From assembly GCF_001949145.1 (NCBI RefSeq), contig NW_019091360.1:2989947-3053946 (forward strand): a stretch of 64,000 bases of DNA. The letters are read 5' to 3'. The stretch comes from Acanthaster planci. Taxonomy: Eukaryota > Echinodermata > Asteroidea > Valvatida > Acanthasteridae. This document shows positions 11,201-21,656 of this stretch, one piece after another. The first letter of the stretch is position 1. Every line of letters starts with the position of its first letter. Under the pieces are notes generated by a model. The model was not told where the DNA came from. It saw nothing but the letters and a program-made list of their open reading frames with translations, and did no database searches. Both the position numbers and the translations under genes were made by a program.

Positions 11201-14200
11201 AAACAAATTCGGCTGTCTTCCTTTTTCAAAATCACCAGAATTTACATAATTTCATAACAATGGAAATCAAACAAAAATTAGTGTCATAATAGTTTCAAAG
11301 ATCACACACACAGGTCTGTAAATTTTAAACCAAATTTATCTAAACCGAAAATTATGTTCACAGTGGGCATTAGTCCGAAATTTGCGTACTTGCTTATTTT
11401 CCTGTTATTCTGATGAGATAGATTAGTGAACAAAATAGCTGCAAATATAGGCCACGTTCACTGAAAACTTTTCAAAGCAACGAACACAATGTTTGCTACA
11501 AGATAAGGTAAGAGCTTTAATATTGTTAATGGCTAATGCATTTAATAGATTGCAAATAAATCAATTTGCTGAAGCTACTGATAACAGAAGAGCTTGATTT
11601 AATGTCAGACGAAAGCAATCACACTACAGACCGTGTACCAAGTGTTCCCGAAATCGTGTGTTTTAGTCAGGTGGCGCTGATTTCTATGTGCAACGGTTAT
11701 CGACAGAGATATTACTCCAGTCCAAAAAGAGGATCATGAGATTTTTAGGTGTTGCCTGGTGGTCACAGAGAGGCAGACGAGTCAAAGCCGACTATTTTTC
11801 CCAGCAATATGCGCGCACAACGCCGGCCGAAACACCAGAGGGCACATGAAAAGTAGGAAAGTAGCGTGAAAGTAGGTCACACAGTGAGCTTCTGGAACCC
11901 TCGCGCAGCCCGTCTATGGGGCGTTTATTTGGGACTGCCCATCACGTTCTACAATGTCTGGAAAAATGTTTTCCAATTAAACCATCCTAAGAAACACTTT
12001 TGTCGGAATTTTAGCTTTGAGTTCAAGAAATATTGTGAAAAAATTACCTGCAGATGTGTAAGAAACGAATTTCATTAGGTCTAACGATCTCCCAACGCCG
12101 GCACTATTGTTGCTGGGTCTAAGTGTTAAACCGTTTGCTATCACGTCATGCACTTACATGAGAACAAGAACGTATGACTTCGTGAAGATTTACCTCCCTA
12201 CAGTCGATGGGTTCTAAATTCAGTCGGGCTGACCTGGTGGAGTTCTTGTCAAAAAAGTTTAGATAACACTTCAGAATTTATCCAATGTAGATCATCCCTT
12301 CAAATTCATTTCCTTCAAACTCTGCTAAAACTAACTTTGTTCTCCTGTTTATTTCAATCGTTATACCTTACGGCTATCAGGAAATAATATCTTAACTTTT
12401 CTGTTGCGTACGAACACCTTGAGTTGCACTGGTCGTTATGTATTTTTTAGAGTTTCGGAAGTGAGAGGTCAGTTTTGGCGTCAAACGTTTCTTTTAGCTT
12501 CAATAAATTAATATATTAGTTAAACTTTTACACAGACAGTTTATGGAGTCGATTTTTTAAGTAAATGAATGAAAAATAAATGCAAAATTCATGCACATTA
12601 TCTGTCCAGTTCAAGGGTTTCGGTAACGCGCCATCAGGGTCAACTTGAGGCTCTATTCTCATTATAAAATACCAAGAGTCGATCGTATGAGGGCGTGCTC
12701 TGCATCCTGTGCGTTGAGCTCACAGACATAATTATAAACTCATAGACTGCCACACCGCATTCCAAAACTGTACATGAACATTTCGTGATATGCACCGCGC
12801 CCAATTAAACTCAAAACAATCAAATTCACCCCTCAGTATGGATAATTTACGCAAAGGTGAAGAATTCCATCCTGGAAATTCTATAAAACCATTTTTCAAC
12901 TCCTTTATAGTCCTCTATAGTCCACATGGATTCAAAATAATGCGGTTGGCAACATTTTGAAACAAGGTGCAGTGCAGTATCGAACAAAAAGCGAACATAT
13001 TTTGAGAGCACAATGTAAACAAATACAAGTGTATCAGGAATAGCATACAAAGCTATCTTGACAGCCTTCACTTTCAAAAATCAGCGTTGCAGATCGGCCA
13101 TAACTCATCCAATTTCGAGGTGTCCCAAACGACAGGAGTATGGTATATGGGTCTTTCACTAAGGGGTGCTTCCCTTCAACTCGAATGAGTGTGCATTCGG
13201 CATGAGCTCTGGGGTTAGGTGCTCTTATTGGGGATACGTTCTGCCAGGCAGAAGGACTCCGCATCCGCCTTGAGCAGAAGCACTCCCTCATCGGTTGAAA
13301 AGAGCCATGTTGTCGGGCAGTGCTCATTTTGTTGGTAGCGACGCTGCTGTAAAGTTTGTATGTCATACTCGTTTGTGAACCAGCGAAGTGCAGGTTCCAG
13401 CAAAGGAACTAGACTGCATGGTTCCGTTCCGTTCGTAGTCTCCGGACGTCTTACAGTCGTCCTCCTAACGTAGGGCCTGGTAGCGAGTAATGAATCCGGC
13501 AGAATTCTGCCGGGTGTAAGTAAATGAGGAAACGATGCGCGCTCAATGTACAAATCCTCAAGCAGGAGCTGATAGCATATTTTGCTTTTTTCCTCTTCGT
13601 TATCGAAAATAACCATAAATTATTCATTTATCTAGAATTTAGAACGATAACCACTGATTTGAAATAAAATGGTGTAAAATAATTTATTGATGATAATCAT
13701 TGAAAAAATACAATACTACACCGTGATCAAAAGAGGCTTAGCAAAGGACAGGTACTTGTGTTTTATTCACCTCTCTGCTTGAATGCGTTTCCAGTCAAAG
13801 GCTAACTGCTGTTGGCCCGACTAAAACTTGAATATTCAGCATCCAAATTGACAGGGCTAGCTACCGTCCCTATATTTTTTATAATAGGGACTGGGACCAG
13901 TCCACAAAGGACCCCCTTGCCTTTGCTAGGACAATTACGACCTCTTTTGCTCCAGCTCTGGGCTCATGATTTAATCAGCAAAACCGTTAGTTTGTACCTG
14001 AGAGTACACAAGATGCTCTGTTGTCTTACCGTTCATGGACCCCTTGGAAATCAAGTTTGGGCTCTCCATTGGAGTCCCCCAAACCAGCATTGTATCTTGA
14101 CTGTTATGAGTCGTCCAAAGAGCATCTTTGGGACCTCATTTACGCTAGGAAGGGGTTTGGCCGTCGCATTACTGGCTTTACAGCGCAGTGAACCTACGAT

Positions 14201-17200
14201 ACGACTTCGTTAGCTTCTTTCTGTCGAATTTGCATAAATCAAACCGGCCAGCATCCTCTCAGGTGAAGCAGGAACAAGGAAGAAGTGCCAGGGATTAGTT
14301 TCTTCCACCTGCATACCCCATTCAATCCTAATTACTTAACCACGAGACGCCGACTCAACATATTTTAATGTAGAGGCATTATGCTACAAAGAATCTTCAT
14401 TTCTTGTAGTTTGTTGTTTGTTTGTTTGTTTGTTTTTCTTTTGTTTTATAATTAACTCACTGGATAGTCCGCCTCGAAATCTGCTCCATATCCCACGATG
14501 CTCCGGGCAAGCGTATCCGTATCCTTGATCTTTCTCGGGAACCACGGGACTGGAAGGCGAGGTAAGCCGTCAGAAACAACCAAATCACGGGTCAAATCTA
14601 CTAATGTGCTTTCTCCAAATTCCCTTTAATTTGCAGTTACTTACGCTGGGTGGGCCTAAAAAGGGTTCTACTCGTCTATAGCACACTCGTACCTCTGCAA
14701 CGAAGGTTGTCTATAGGTTTATTGATAGATGGGAAATGAAACTGTAATCTTGTATTCCTCTCACTGAATGGTTGGAGTTATGCAATTTGCCCTTTCAGTT
14801 AACATGTGATACTTAATTGGGATGGTTTCAATATAGACTTACTTACAGAATCTTGGCTGTAAATTCTTATTTGTTTAAAATTGGTAAAAGAGATAACAAC
14901 TTGTGTTCTCTTTTGTAAAGCTGAGAGTGAAACCTTGATGCATCACTTTTGTACTTGTAAGTTTTCCACCTCTTTTTGGAATCAGATCGGAGATTGGCTT
15001 AAAAATACCCTGAACACTGATATTTTTTGGATAACAAAACTACCCTTTTCGCAATTTATGATGATTCCAGAAATGTACTCAATTTAATTATCTTGCTTTG
15101 CCGTTTCCACATTCATAAGGTGAAAATGGTTTTGTGCACGATTAAACTCTTCTTCAGCGTATGAAAAGTGTTTGAAATCTTTTTGAAGTTTAGTGAACAG
15201 TAAAGTACACTTGCAAAATAGAAGGTTTTCCAGGCACGCTGGGCCGCTGTCAGAGTGATGCAAATCCAGGAAGACACGGTTCAGTTGCATATGTTTAATA
15301 TCAAGTTTTGAATCCAAACTTGCCCTTGGAAATCATTTAAGAGAAAAGATGCTCGCTCGCTTATTGACATATACGAAAACTTGCTTGGAAATCTTCAATA
15401 GCGATGTATGAAAATCTAACAATTTTTTGCGCACAAATCAATGCAACATTGAGAGTTGGTGTTAGAACCACCAAAAGTACCATTACATGGTACTTTTGCG
15501 TATGGATATGCAAATTCATATTAGCATAAAAATCACAAAGGCCACAAAATACAGGGGAAAAAAAGCAAAACAAAACTTCAATTTCATGGATTAATTTCAG
15601 TAATCTTTATCAACTTAACATAATTTCTTCAACTCAGACCGACCCCTTCACTCATACTTGTGGGTATCATAGTTATTATCCTAACTTACTTACTTAGTAA
15701 CTTACTTGTTTTTTTCTCTGAGGGAGGCGAAAGCACTTGGACATACTTTGCCTTCTCTTTCAGCTTATCCAGGACAGTGTCCAACTTGTCCGCCTTCTCT
15801 TCGCAGACTATCAGGAATTCGTAGTCTCCTTTGTCTCGCTTGGACAGGCGAGACTCAATCAGCGACAAGTTAATGCCATACTCCTACAAGAAAATATGTG
15901 AACTTTGCAAATGTAGTATGTTCTGAGCCAATATGGCTAAGAGGTCAAAGTAGAAGGGAGCACCGGTATTTCTCACAAGACTGGGTGGGATTCGCGACAT
16001 GGCCCAAGTTTCAATGCGTTATGACAATATCCAAGCTTAATTTGATTTTTTTTTTAGTTTAAACATGGTACGTACCTCGAATATCATGAGAGTGCGAGCA
16101 AGAATTCCTACTTTGTCTTTCAACCCAATTACGAGAGCTGTGTGGCCATTCTCCACCGTCAGTTCTGAATTACCATTCTGCAGATGATCCTATGAATCAG
16201 ATCCAAATTGACAGGATGAAAATGACAGGGATATTAAAGGTTCGATATTTGAACACTATTGAGGACGTCGGGCAACTGAGTGCAAGGAGCTCAGACAGTT
16301 GCTTTCAACCAGACTCGACGGTGCCCAAAGCATGCTTGACGACGCCCATGGTTGACGAATTAAGAATCTGAATGTTAATGTCTTTTGGGGTATGTGCGAA
16401 TACCAATGGTACTATCGTGGATCGTGCGTTCTTGGAGCTTTTTTTTTTTTGGAGCTGGATAAGCCTGACATAGTTTGATTACGAATCCGCCCACTCAGAA
16501 ACGTAATGTTAGAAAAAAAAGAAAAATCTTAGCATTTTTTTTATAACCAGCACGATTTTTCGTGGTTTTTTTTTAAATTCCCAACGCAGCGTTTTGAGTC
16601 AGTTTGAAAAAAAGTCAAAGTTATTTTCCCTTCATTGTACCAAAAGCACTTAGGCCTGTATACGTCTTTTAAATATAGTGTAAGTTAGGTGTGTAAGTGC
16701 ATTTTTCCCGCCCTCCTAACTCACGATATTTCATACTATATTTGTAATCTAATAGAATAAAGAACTCTCGGCCATAGAGAAAAATTTTGAGAACAAAATC
16801 CCCATTCGTCCCTCCCGAGCCCTCACCCAAAACATGGATGACGGGCTTGGATAAGTTGGTTGGTAGGAATGGCGCACGTGCACCTGAAGGTCGTGAACCG
16901 CGCGAATGTAGCATGCGCAGAAAACTGCCATGGCACACGGACTTCATTTGTAATGCCTTAAATTAAACGCAGAGGTCATTGAAGCCACTTGTGGCCATCT
17001 TACCGCGCAAAATACAAATGTAAAACAAAGGCTTTGCTTGCCGTTCGGATCATGGCATCAGTTGTTACAATGGCAAGCGAGCCAATTCACCATCACCTTG
17101 TATTCGGCACCATAAAATGGCCGCCTGTGGCTTCAATTGGTACAATGGCAAGCGAGCCAATTCACCATCACCTTGTATTCGGCACCATAAAATGGCCACC

Positions 17201-18613
17201 TGTGGCTTCAATTGGTACAAGGGCATTGCGAGTATAGCTGATCTTTTATGTGGCGTCCGTGCCCTTTAAACCACGTTCCCCATATCGCACATACTGCAGT
17301 GTAGGGGGCCTACTAGAAATATAACTGGTAAATTAATTTTATGCTGTTAAGAAACAGTGACTGCACGTATGACCAGCCATAGAGGTCATACTTTTCAAAA
17401 CTGAATACTGTTCATTGCCTGCAGTTTGCCATTGAATTAGGACTCTGCCTTTACAAAACCATTTTATATACCCGTTTTTACCAATGTGAGGCACAGACCT
17501 TGCTCCAAGCTGGATCATTTACGCCTTTAATACCGGCCTCACGCATAACTCGGCGAACAGCCTGTAGCAATCTGTCCCATAAACAAGCGAAGCGTGGCTG
17601 CGTATTTATATGGCACTGAGTTCAGAAAATTTACTGGAGGCCGTATATTTGGGGTGGTGGGGCTCCGGGGAAGCTGCATGGAGGGGACGTTAGGTTGGCC
17701 AGAGGGGTGATAGATGGTGACTGAGCTCATAGTATGGTCTGAGCTAATAGTATGGTCTGACTGGTTCAAGAGGTGCGTTTAAAATATGGGCGATTCACAA
17801 TAATACGCCTCCAAGAGTTTGCAGTGCTTTGGCCAATCAAAACGTGCGAAATCTGTCGACCCAATGCGGCTTTGGAAAGGGTCGACATATTTTGCGCATT
17901 GTGATTGGCCAACGCGTTGCAAACTCTCGAAGGCGCACTACTGTGAATCGCCCGTTTTGGGGAGCAATCTTTCCTGTAAGAGTTGAAACGACTTTTTCAT
18001 AGATGTGACCTGTAGATATGGGCAAAACCTGCTGGTGGGATCCGCAGCAAATATTTCAATAATTCATCGGCTTACAGGGAATGTGCGCCCGGCAACGATG
18101 ACTGCTTCAAATTTTTGTATCAAAATCTACAGCCTAGGGCCTACAGTGTATTTTCCATACAAGTAATCTTTTTTGACATGCTGGAGCGAACTATATCAAC
18201 TTGAGTGGGCTAAACCTCGTGCAAGGAGAAATGTCAGGTTGAAACTTGCATGACAGGAGAAAACGGTGGTACTAGATTAATAAAAATCTCCGTAACGGCA
18301 CAAAAAACTGGGCAGCCTGAGATAAGAGCGAAAATGGTGCACTCAAGAAGCAGGAGAGCGGGTATAGGGGTGTGGTCGTGCTGTATTACCATGTGCTGAA
18401 TTAACAAATTCAACAAAGTGGCACAAGTCATGAAAGCTAAGAATAACAAGAAGACAGTACCAACAAGAGAGCCCATGGGATGAGTACATCTTGTAATAGT
18501 ATGAGCCAAGGCAATGGGGAAGAGGCATCTACTAAATCTCAACTTACCGTGCTGGATCTCAACAATCTGCTAGATTGAAACCCTCGTTTCTTGTCAGCCG
18601 AGCCGCAGTCCAT
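5200..18613 (-). CDS. PAH: Phenylalanine hydroxylase gene, copy A (13 exons)
   Basis: Spliced gene on the minus strand: exons 18613-18548, 16177-16076, 15883-15706, 14549-14461, 11159-11092, 10979-10783, 10550-10415, 9989-9920, 9348-9292, 9039-8944, 8278-8145, 7055-6940, 5243-5200. The coding total is 1353 bases (450 aa plus stop); human PAH has 452 aa and 13 exons. PAH is a cytosolic homotetramer that uses iron, O2 and tetrahydrobiopterin to convert L-Phe to L-Tyr, the entry step of Phe catabolism. Visible in order are an ACT regulatory domain (about residues 23-115), the catalytic domain with HELIGH and VEFG supplying the two His and one Glu iron ligands, and a C-terminal tetramer segment. 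[14 protein letters not shown] favours PAH over TPH. All junctions are GT-AG and every phase agrees. Departures from human PAH (human numbering): P69L, V245S, G256A, G257A, T328I, V388I. Confidence 0.93.
5244..8144. other. PAH-A introns 12 and 11
   Basis: Intron 12 (5244-6939) contains a GC-rich CGCGCG patch near 5580-5630 and a G run near 6407. Intron 11 (7056-8144) is AT-rich. Apart from exon 12 between them I see no gene, repeat array or mobile element. Confidence 0.5.
6940..7055 (-). CDS. PAH: PAH-A exon 12
   Basis: 116 bp encoding [19 protein letters not shown], then [19 protein letters not shown]. This is the end of the catalytic domain and the beta-hairpin that starts the tetramer segment. 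Donor GTAAAT, phase 1. Confidence 0.95.
8145..8278 (-). CDS. PAH: PAH-A exon 11
   Basis: 134 bp encoding [16 protein letters not shown], then [17 protein letters not shown] and EDAKNKMR. Val379 is kept and Val388 is Ile. Acceptor TGCCAG, donor GTACTG, phase 2. Confidence 0.95.
8520..8746. mobile_element. MITE with CACTG ends and TA duplication (PAH-A intron 10)
   Basis: About 227 bp. The left end CACTGTAAAAACTCGGGTGT mirrors the right end (complement CACTACAAAAACTGGGGTGT), and TA flanks both sides (8518-8519 and 8747-8748). GGGTGTTA-type motifs are scattered inside. TA duplications and CACTG ends suggest mobilisation by a Tc1/mariner-type transposase; no coding frame is present. Confidence 0.82.
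8944..9039 (-). CDS. PAH: PAH-A exon 10 (third iron ligand)
   Basis: 96 bp, 32 residues, CYWFIVEFG then [16 protein letters not shown]. The Glu of VEFG is the third iron ligand (human 330). Trp326 is kept, but Thr328 is Ile. Acceptor GGTCAG, donor GTAAGA. Confidence 0.96.
9292..9348 (-). CDS. PAH: PAH-A exon 9
   Basis: 57 bp encoding the 19 residues [19 protein letters not shown]. The [10 protein letters not shown] motif is invariant across the family. Acceptor TCTCAG, donor GTAAGT, phase 0. Confidence 0.96.
9920..9989 (-). CDS. PAH: PAH-A exon 8 (iron-binding histidines)
   Basis: 70 bp encoding [20 protein letters not shown] and FSQ. The two His of HELIGH are the iron ligands (human 285 and 290). 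Acceptor ACCAG, donor GTAAGA, phase 0. Confidence 0.96.
10415..10550 (-). CDS. PAH: PAH-A exon 7 (substrate-binding core)
   Basis: 136 bp encoding [36 protein letters not shown] and WYTPEP. Arg270 and Thr278, the substrate carboxylate contacts known from PAH, are present. Against human PAH, RPVAG is RPSAG and the Gly-Gly before LAFRVF is Ala-Ala. Donor GTGAGT, phase 2. Confidence 0.96.
10783..10979 (-). CDS. PAH: PAH-A exon 6
   Basis: 197 bp encoding [33 protein letters not shown] and [19 protein letters not shown], all hallmark catalytic-domain motifs. Acceptor TTCCAG, donor GTAAAG, phase 1. Confidence 0.96.
11092..11159 (-). CDS. PAH: PAH-A exon 5
   Basis: 68 bp encoding [19 protein letters not shown] and NYK, the conserved GF-D-Y-RRK-FADIA-NY helix of the catalytic domain. 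The usual YRARR reads YHARR. Donor GTGAGT, phase 2. Confidence 0.93.
11160..14460. other. PAH-A intron 4
   Basis: A 3.3 kb intron. It holds one copy of the dispersed repeat described separately (13185-13430) and a GTTT run near 14415-14440. An open minus-strand frame at 13215-13616 overlaps that repeat and has no known motif. Confidence 0.5.
13185..13430 (-). repeat. Dispersed repeat family 2, copy 1
   Basis: On the minus strand it reads GCTACCAACAAAATGAGC, then TTTTCAACCGATGAGGGAGT and GCTTCTGCTCAAGGCGGAT. The same series occurs near 19.7, 22.9 and 62.6 kb. Ends were not resolved. Unknown class. Confidence 0.65.
14461..14549 (-). CDS. PAH: PAH-A exon 4 (start of catalytic domain)
   Basis: It encodes [11 protein letters not shown] through GADFEADYP, the opening of the biopterin-dependent hydroxylase domain. 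Its 89 bp match the human exon. Donor GTGAGT, phase 0. The Tyr-Pro at the end replaces the usual His-Pro. Confidence 0.93.
14710..15085 (+). mobile_element. LINE ORF2 C-terminal fragment (PAH-A intron 3)
   Basis: Plus-strand translation gives [19 protein letters not shown] and [11 protein letters not shown], then after a one-base frame change [17 protein letters not shown] and FWNQIGDW. That series is the post-reverse-transcriptase region of L1/Tx1-like non-LTR elements, ending in a zf-RVT-type Cys/His knuckle (C-x2-C-x4-E-x4-H). Stop codons and the frameshift mark it as dead. Reverse transcriptase and endonuclease are absent, consistent with 5' truncation. Confidence 0.75.
15706..15883 (-). 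CDS. PAH: PAH-A exon 3 (ACT domain, second half)
   Basis: It encodes 59 residues plus one base, 178 bp; human exon 3 is 184 bp. It holds NLSLIESRL, the ACT-domain ligand loop that reads IESRP in human PAH, so the Pro at human position 69 is Leu here. The run that follows is Lys/Asp/Glu rich. Acceptor TTGTAG, donor GTAAGT, phase 1. Confidence 0.92.
16076..16177 (-). CDS. PAH: PAH-A exon 2 (ACT domain, first half)
   Basis: It encodes 34 residues from [12 protein letters not shown] to RTLMIFE, matching the first beta-alpha unit of the PAH ACT domain (human LIFSLKEEVGALAKVL). The donor is GTACGT in phase 0. An alternative in-frame acceptor 12 bases upstream (right end 16189) would add four residues, DHLQ. 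The shorter form was chosen because it lines up better with exon 2 of PAH-B. Confidence 0.88.
16981..17209. mobile_element. MITE family 3 with internal tandem duplication (PAH-A intron 1)
   Basis: Terminal inverted repeats GAAGCCACTTGTGGCCATCT (left) and the complement of GGCCACCTGTGGCTTC (right). Inside, a 75 bp unit beginning ACAATGGCAAGCGAGCCAAT and ending GGCTTCAATTGGT occurs twice with one base change. A simpler 105 bp copy stands at 60359-60463. Confidence 0.8.
17785..17955. mobile_element. Palindromic MITE family 1, copy 2 (PAH-A intron 1)
   Basis: Same palindrome: GGGCGATTCACAATA at the left, CTACTGTGAATCGCCC at the right, and the centre CTGTCGACCCAATGCG with its mirrored GGGTCGACATATTTTGCGCA. 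About 171 bp. Confidence 0.87.
18548..18613 (-). CDS. PAH: PAH-A exon 1 (start codon)
   Basis: The exon encodes 22 residues beginning [12 protein letters not shown], then a GTAAGT donor in phase 0. The ATG (18613-18611) sits in an AGAAATGG context. The basic, Ser-rich peptide matches the place and length of the PAH N-terminal tail, which is poorly conserved in the family. It was chosen because phase 0 fits exon 2 and no other good candidate lies nearby. It bears no similarity to exon 1 proposed for PAH-B. Confidence 0.7.
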
Positions 18614-19654
18614 TTCTACTTAAAGGTTTCGCCGAAACCCTCACGAGGACGTGTGAGGGACACAGACGATAAAACGAGATAGTTTTAACTCACCAGGCAA
18701 ATAAAAGAGGCTAGAATACCTGTCATGGAATGGTTGAATTGCACGGTTATTTTTTACAGAGCCTCAGTGGGTTAGTACAAGCCAACAATCGAGCTCTTCT
18801 GCTCACATATCCGTGCAACTGACAATGGTCTCTATAGCGGCATTCTTTTTACTCCAGTGTTCCGCACACGTTCTGGACGTAGCTCTAGGGAACGAGAACT
18901 GGCCACCGAGGTCGACTGATGGCCACCGCGTATGTCAGAAGGTTCGACTACATTGTATTTGTCGAGCACTTTTGTTAATTTAAGCTACTTCCTTTCATTA
19001 TGTGTGTCTTCTTCAAAGAGTGCTTTTACCTCCAAAAGAAGTCCACAATCGTGCTCAGAGAGTTAGTTTTTCTATTTGGGGGAAATGCTCAAAATAAGCG
19101 TGCATAATTTTATGTAAGTCATGTATTGTTTTCAAAATGACGATGAGGCTTTAAACGATCACATTAATCATTCAAAAACGATCTTATGTTGTGGTTCAAT
19201 GAAAAAACAACAAAACGATGGATTGGAGGGATGGTAACAAAAAGCCTGAGTTGTGAGTGCAAATGGACTAGGTCGACTGCAGGGAGATGGCCAACGAAGG
19301 ACATGACCCCCTCCCAAAACAAGGGAGCCATTTTAATGAAAGGCGAAATGTTGGTCCACTTTGTTTCCCTTCATTCAAAAGGCGGGTAAAAAGTCTCGAA
19401 ACGTTGCCTTAACTAAAGAAAGGCCTGAAAGATTGAAAGAAAAACTTCAAAGTTTTGGTACTATTCCCCCCCCCCCCCGATTTGCCCTTCCCCGAAAATG
19501 TGGTTCTGAAGTTTCCTTGCGTTAGTTGACGAAGGGGTCAGGAGGAATCTGATTTCACGCCGATATCAGACTGATTTCACGCCGGTAGTTAGACTTTCGG
19601 TTCAGAGATACAAGTCATCAAACTATTATTATTTTTTAAAACTTACTTTGAGTG

Positions 19655-19890
19655 AGACTCCCAAAGATGAGCACCGCCCTCATCACTGTTAAACATCAAG
19701 TTATCCGCCTCAAGCAGAAGCATCCCCTAATCGTTTGAAAAGAGCCTCACTGGTTGCGAATGTTCAGTCTTGTTGGTAGCGATGCATTCGATGTGTTCAC
19801 TTCCTAATCGTTCGCGAACCAGCGACGTTCAGTTCCGACCAAATGAGCCTTCGTTGCTAAGAAAACAGCGCCCTCTCTTGGTCCAGCTCA
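19655..19890 (-). repeat. Dispersed repeat family 2, copy 2
   Basis: On the minus strand it contains GACCAAGAGAGGGCGCTGTT, GCATCGCTACCAACAAGACT and GATGCTTCTGCTTGAGGCGG in the order seen in the other copies. It is the most diverged copy. Confidence 0.6.
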
Positions 19891-20903
19891 AGGGCCCATA
19901 TTAGAGGTGCTATTGCTTTACCCGGCGACACACTAAATATAGCTGCAGACAACCCGGCATAGGGTGACAGGCTTGCTGCTGCTGGAAGTAGTGTACCAAT
20001 CTCATCTGCATCAGTCGGAGACAGAGCCCAAAATTCAAACCCTGCGGGGAGGGGGAATGAAACTCCATTGAGTGTAATTATTTAGTTTCACTCCAATGGA
20101 GCAACTTCCATGCGTAGGCCACAATTCGCTATTTATATTAACCCGGGCATCACGCTGGGGAAACCAGACTTGAACAAAGGTTACAATCTTGGGTACAATC
20201 CTGGACAAAATTCTTATCTCAATAGGAATTTAAGTCCGACATTTCAACAGGGGAGGCTTCCATGAGGCACGAAGACTGGTCTCCTCTAAAGAACCATTTT
20301 CCCGTAGGAAAGCACGTGGTGTGTCTCAAAACAGTTATGCTGATCAGTAGATAGCCGAAAAAGCAAAACCATGAGGGAAACTATCCTATACTATAATGTT
20401 GACGACGGCGAGACCAGAATATTTTGGATGTTTTCGGAAAATGGAGGAAGTCCTCCTTTTTGTTACGTGACAAAAGGTTAGTCAAATTTCTTATTATTAT
20501 TTCTGATCTTTAATCAGGGTAGCCAGTTCACATTTTAGTGTGGTCTTCCACGGGGCCCTGGGAAAAAAGCTACGAGAGCAAAAATAGTAACAAAGGTGAC
20601 ATTTACAAATTGTTAAAGGAACAGATATTCACAACAATAAATAATATAGTTTTAAAATAACAAGAGTATATAAATCTGAAATTTTAACAATATGTGTGGT
20701 CTAGGAACCAGACTACGAGTCTCATCCAATAGAATTTTGAAAGGGGATTATAATTAATTGTCCAACAAAAATTTTACCGGCAGTGATCACCAAAACTATC
20801 CCTACAGTGCTATTAATTGGCCTGAAGCCTCAAAGGAGGATATACCCCGATTCATACATGTGTGCGTGAATCTACATATGGAATGACATCGAAAAAAAAA
20901 GGA

Positions 20904-21163
20904 NNNNNNNNNNNNNNNNNNNNNNNNNNNNNNNNNNNNNNNNNNNNNNNNNNNNNNNNNNNNNNNNNNNNNNNNNNNNNNNNNNNNNNNNNNNNNNNNN
21001 NNNNNNNNNNNNNNNNNNNNNNNNNNNNNNNNNNNNNNNNNNNNNNNNNNNNNNNNNNNNNNNNNNNNNNNNNNNNNNNNNNNNNNNNNNNNNNNNNNNN
21101 NNNNNNNNNNNNNNNNNNNNNNNNNNNNNNNNNNNNNNNNNNNNNNNNNNNNNNNNNNNNNNN
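20904..21163. other. Assembly gap (260 N)
   Basis: A run of N of unknown content between PAH-A and the duplicated block. Frames read through it are not genes. Confidence 0.99.
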
Positions 21164-21656
21164 ACCGCCCTCTATCGATGGATGATTTTACGAAGTAAGC
21201 TGCTATATTGTGAGCATCATGGAAAATGGACTGGTCCCCGTCCCTATTGCGTATTGTTTTCCTGGGAAATATAGGGGTAATTATTATATATGGGCGTGGT
21301 TAACTGCAAGCTCGATCAGGTTCGTGGACATGTAGAAACTTAAGTGCTGAGGTAAATGTCGGGCGATTATGAGAACATCCTCCAACCAACTATTCCCCAC
21401 CAAGAAAACAATTTACTACGTATAGACGTGAACCCTTAGCTTGTTGATTTCAAGTATAACGCTCTTCTAACAGAGCTACCATGCAAGTCGGCAAAGAAAG
21501 GAAATTTTATTTTGTTTTGTTTTATACTTAAACGTTTGTGTACCCCATTTATGATAACGCGAGATTATGAGAACCCGAGCTAGAACCCGCTTGGAAAACT
21601 TACAACCATCTGTCTTTCTTTTGCCGCTTTGAGGTGCACTTGAGCTCGAGGCAGAT

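Larger units (their letters stand above)
16178..18547. other. PAH-A intron 1
   Basis: 2.4 kb, mostly explained by MITEs: 16981-17209 (family 3) and 17785-17955 (family 1). Runs of T near 16440 and 16535 and a short doubled ATAGTATGGTCTGA near 17730-17760 are the only other structure. Confidence 0.6.
18614..21656. other. Upstream region of PAH-A
   Basis: It should hold the PAH-A promoter. On the minus strand an AT-rich CTTTTATTTG lies about 90 bases before the ATG, and a CTCACACGTCCTCGTGAG hairpin about 40 bases before it; neither is proof of a promoter. Dispersed repeat 2 copy 2 and an assembly gap follow. No gene seen. Confidence 0.45.

Noticed and set aside
13215-13616. A 133-codon open frame on the minus strand inside PAH-A intron 4
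   Set aside because: It overlaps dispersed repeat family 2, has no known motif, and the frame is not kept in the other copies.
18690-18735. A second possible PAH-A first exon with ATG and a GTGAGT donor in phase 0
   Set aside because: It would be only 11 codons, with a hydrophobic product unlike PAH tails. Exon 18613-18548 has a better start context and length.
20862-21185. Open frames spanning N runs here and at 31317-31958
   Set aside because: They exist only because N bases carry no stop codon.
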